From CAKZQX01 sp034436755 (GTDB taxonomy: Bacteria > Chloroflexota > Chloroflexia > Chloroflexales > Chloroflexaceae): DNA of 64,000 nucleotides. Below, piece by piece: positions 61,241 to 64,000 of this stretch (position 1 is its first letter; every line of letters begins with the position of its first letter). The DNA lies in the NCBI GenBank assembly GCA_034436755.1, contig DAOTVB010000218.1:1-64000 (forward strand), in the 5' to 3' direction. The position numbers were made by a program, and so were the translations under genes. A model generated the notes under the pieces. That model ran no database searches and was not told the origin of the DNA. It was given only the letters and a program-made list of their open reading frames with translations.

Positions 61241-64000
61241 TTATCGCGCAACTATCGGCAAATGCACCAGAAAGAAGCCCTCGGTGATACGGATCGTATC
61301 CTGTACGGTTGCACCACCTAAGCGCCGCCCCTCCTCGTCGGTCAGGAAAATTGTCACTGTATCTTCGGCCCCCTCACGGGCACGGGGACTCACCGTCACA
61401 TGGACCAGGAAATTAAAGAAATCATTTCCTTCCGCGAAACCAACGGTGAATGTATTGCCGTCAACCAATTGAATTTCTGTATCCGACTCGAAGCGAATCT
61501 CACTGCCCAGGCTGGACGCACCCTCAATCTTGAAGGTTGCCTGACCATTACTCCGGTTCGTCGCCGTATGACGAAATGTGATAGTCTCACCTGCGGCGGC
61601 AAATCCCTGGCGATCCGGCACCAGGATGGCCTGGGGGTCGAGAATAATCTCCGTCGTATCCGTCAGCACCTGATCCTGGGAGGCATCTTCGACGACGCCG
61701 GCATTAATTTCTACCACGGCGGTTGTTCCGGCGATGATTACCTGATCCGGCGGCGTGACACTCAACCTGATCTGGTCAACCCCGCCGGGGCCAAGCGTAT
61801 AGCTTGTCTTGTTCAGGGTTGTTAACCAGGATGGCTGCGTCGTATCAAAGTCCAGGTTGACGGTCGCAGTCAGGTTGCCCTCGTTGCGGATAGTGTGGAC
61901 ATAGTTGATTATCTGCCCCGGCTGCGTCAACCCTGCCGATACCAGCGGTTCAAACGTAACCTTCCGGCTGCCACCAACAGTGGTTGTGTTTTCCAGCGAG
62001 TCGTCAACGTCCGGATCGGTCGTACTCGTAACGGTAACCGTCAGTGTATGCGGCAGATCAACTGCGGCATTCGGGTTCGAGCCGGGTGGCACCGTCACTG
62101 TTACCGTTACGGGACGGGACTCACCTGCGCGCAGTTCAAATGGCCCTGACGGTTCAAAGCTGTTTGTCCAGGTAAGACTGGACGACGCGCTCAAGCGAAA
62201 ACTATCGTTAACCGATCCGGTATTGGTAACGGTATGGGTGTAGGTAAACACCTCACCGGGGAAGACCGGCGACGGCTCGGTACGCGGTGGTGCAATCTCA
62301 ACCGCGCGACTGACCGTAAACAATGCATACTCCGAGGTATTGCCGGCAAAGTCGGTCGCCGTCAAGAGCACCTGATCGGGAAGGCCGTCTGTGGCAACAT
62401 TGGACAGTTGCACTTCAAAGTAGCCAGTCTCATCGGGAAACACATCTTCGGCAGCTTTTGCAAACCCCTGCCCATCGGCAGCCGCCAGTTCCGGGTCGGG
62501 CTTGAAGATCTGCACCGTACAGGTGACACATGCTGCCGGATAGAAGGGAAGTTCACCATCGGTATCGGTGATCACATACCCCGACAACAGACCGCCATTG
62601 GTAATGCCCATCTTTAAGCGTAGTGGGAGGGGCGGATCAATGGTGAGCGGATCAACAATCGGCGGATCGATGTCATGATTGGGATTATCTGCATCTGCCA
62701 GTGCCAGAGTATTATCCGGTGTCAGATTAATCCCGACCTCCCGGTTGCGCGAGATGCTATTATCGACAATCTTAACCTGCTGGGGTGCATTGGGTGGTTC
62801 GCCGCTGACTAGGACACCAATCGTGTTAGTATAGATGTTGTTGTCGGCAATGCGGATATTAAAGGGTGCTACATTTGCGCCAAGAACCTGAACCCCATTG
62901 CCGCCGTTATCAATCACCTCATTGGTCTGCACCGTCGCAGTATAGGCATCGGTCAGGCTAATCCCGGCATCGCCATTGGCGGTAACGCTGTTCGCCTGGA
63001 TCGTTGTGGTGAAAGCATCGGACAGCAATAGACCACCCGCGGCATTCTCGGTGACAGTATTCGACAGAATCTCGGTCGTATTGATAGCGTCGAACAGCAT
63101 TCCGTTTCCTATGCCACCGCCACCTTTACCGGAGACCAGGTTGGATGTCACTGACATCGTCAAGCTACCCGTAACAGCCAGACCATCACCAATATTCCCC
63201 AACGACAGGAGTTGATCGGTCGCCGTATCTACAACCCAGCCAATCCGGTTGGACTGGACAGTGGTCGAGACAACATCCGTGAGGCGGATGCCGTCGCCAC
63301 CATTTGCCGCAATCAGGTTGCCCTCGGCTTCGGTCGGGCCACCAATGCGCAGGATCTCTCCACCGGTCACACGGATGCCGTCGCCGGTATTTGCTGCGGT
63401 CGCGGTTCCACTCCGGCCTAGGCCGATAATATTGCCGGTAATCGTTGTACTTAGCGTAGTTGTTCCATTTACAGGTGTTCCGTTTACAAAGATACCGGGG
63501 CCATCATTTCCGCTAATGACGTTCCGCTCAGCTTCGGTTGACCCACCAATTGTGGTGTTATTTGCCGGCAGATCAACCAGTACACCACCAGTCGTATTGG
63601 AGATAACCTGCGTTCCATCAAGATTTACACCGATATGATTGCCGGCAATGGTGTTTGAGACAACTGAAGTATAGCCAGTAGTAGTACGCCCAATGGAAAC
63701 ACCATAGCCGGTATTGCCGGAAATCACATTGCGCTGATTTGTATTGAAAACCGGTCCCCCGATAAGATTATCACTGGCATCATCCTCGATCCGCACACCA
63801 CCGCATGCATTACCTAGATCAATATCAATGCTCTGACCGCCGTCCTTGTTGACCCCGATATAACTACCAACAACTTGATTGCCGATGGTTCCACGATCCC
63901 GAATAAGGACACCGTAACCACCATTTAGACGGCAATCACCCGCTGCAAGATCGCCATTCCCGCTAATGACCGCAGGAGCTGCACCAGTGCCGGTAACTAC
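61241..64000 (-). CDS. Giant secreted protein, beta-helix plus three Ig-like repeats (5' end outside window)
   Basis: The frame is open to the window edge (VVTGTGAAPAVISGNG is read at base 64000 inward), so the start lies beyond it. The visible ~920 residues begin within a parallel beta-helix (NVISGNTGYGVSIG, AERNVISGNDGPGIFVNG and similar coils), then a bridging strand domain and three Ig-like repeats, each with a THTVTNTGSVNDSFRLS-type core. The C terminus is FFLVHLPIVAR, a variant of the YLPL tail. It is a paralogue of the downstream 1770-residue protein; they are probably expressed together. Confidence 0.85.
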   Translation of the reverse strand, partial: VVTGTGAAPAVISGNGDLAAGDCRLNGGYGVLIRDRGTIGNQVVGSYIGVNKDGGQSIDIDLGNACGGVRIEDDASDNLIGGPVFNTNQRNVISGNTGYGVSIGRTTTGYTSVVSNTIAGNHIGVNLDGTQVISNTTGGVLVDLPANNTTIGGSTEAERNVISGNDGPGIFVNGTPVNGTTTLSTTITGNIIGLGRSGTATAANTGDGIRVTGGEILRIGGPTEAEGNLIAANGGDGIRLTDVVSTTVQSNRIGWVVDTATDQLLSLGNIGDGLAVTGSLTMSVTSNLVSGKGGGGIGNGMLFDAINTTEILSNTVTENAAGGLLLSDAFTTTIQANSVTANGDAGISLTDAYTATVQTNEVIDNGGNGVQVLGANVAPFNIRIADNNIYTNTIGVLVSGEPPNAPQQVKIVDNSISRNREVGINLTPDNTLALADADNPNHDIDPPIVDPLTIDPPLPLRLKMGITNGGLLSGYVITDTDGELPFYPAACVTCTVQIFKPDPELAAADGQGFAKAAEDVFPDETGYFEVQLSNVATDGLPDQVLLTATDFAGNTSEYALFTVSRAVEIAPPRTEPSPVFPGEVFTYTHTVTNTGSVNDSFRLSASSSLTWTNSFEPSGPFELRAGESRPVTVTVTVPPGSNPNAAVDLPHTLTVTVTSTTDPDVDDSLENTTTVGGSRKVTFEPLVSAGLTQPGQIINYVHTIRNEGNLTATVNLDFDTTQPSWLTTLNKTSYTLGPGGVDQIRLSVTPPDQVIIAGTTAVVEINAGVVEDASQDQVLTDTTEIILDPQAILVPDRQGFAAAGETITFRHTATNRSNGQATFKIEGASSLGSEIRFESDTEIQLVDGNTFTVGFAEGNDFFNFLVHVTVSPRAREGAEDTVTIFLTDEEGRRLGGATVQDTIRITEGFFLVHLPIVAR

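Noticed and set aside
1..64000. tRNA, rRNA, tmRNA genes or CRISPR arrays
   Set aside because: No TTCGANTC-type T-arm with an acceptor stem, no rRNA core and no regularly spaced repeats were found by eye.

Overview
The window is a high-GC (roughly 58 %) bacterial chromosome segment from a phototrophic member of the Chloroflexota, most likely the order Chloroflexales (Chloroflexus/Roseiflexus/Oscillochloris relatives). The main evidence is adjacent bchY and bchZ (chlorophyllide a reductase), together with lineage-typical secreted proteins ending in a YLPL-like tail, an ArsA-like protein with an Hsp20-like tail, a kinase with a WD40 remnant, and an M29 aminopeptidase. No rRNA, tRNA or CRISPR array was seen.

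Layout. 1-4.6 kb: end of a secreted DUF1501 protein; an XRE regulator coupled to a phosphatase-like protein without its catalytic cysteine; a frameshifted xisI remnant; an unrecognised small gene; an ArsA-like protein with an abnormal P-loop. 5-8 kb: one-carbon block fchA-folD-purD-like. 8-10.5 kb: Ser/Thr kinase with a frameshifted WD40 tail and a Uma2-type protein. 10.6-13.6 kb: bchY-bchZ. 13.7-17.4 kb: secreted protein, then a DegS/DegU-like two-component pair. 17.6-23.3 kb: topA, a GIY-YIG nuclease and purD-purN. 23.3-28.9 kb: frameshifted PII-like gene with its winged-helix regulator, membrane proteins (one split), an AarF/UbiB kinase and a diacylglycerol kinase. 28.9-33.5 kb: a histidine phosphatase, then a low-GC accessory island with two DUF4365-like genes (one broken) and an ATPase-HNH pair resembling the Septu anti-phage system. 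33.9-45.5 kb: a stressosome-like PAS-PAS-STAS protein, metG, an SH3b-repeat protein, an exonuclease-WYL fusion, a Lon-like protein without ATPase or catalytic serine, and a multi-PAS hybrid histidine kinase. 45.5-52.3 kb: a rearranged region in which a promoter plus aminopeptidase segment occurs twice, flanking an IS630 remnant, a secreted protein, a double solute-binding lipoprotein and a truncated relative. 52.9-55.5 kb: rarA, a small conserved-looking protein and aroQ. 55.7-64 kb: two giant beta-helix plus Ig-like surface proteins.

Two themes run through the window. The first is a set of paralogues that keep a fold but have lost key catalytic residues: LMW-PTP-like, ArsA-like, PurD-like, Lon-like, and FolD lacking its cyclohydrolase lysine. 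The second is sequence decay and small mobile repeats: a short inverted-repeat element is present in four copies plus a solo end, one copy apparently flanked by a 7-bp target duplication, and several genes carry single frameshifts. If this is a draft or metagenome assembly, some frameshifts could be sequencing errors.
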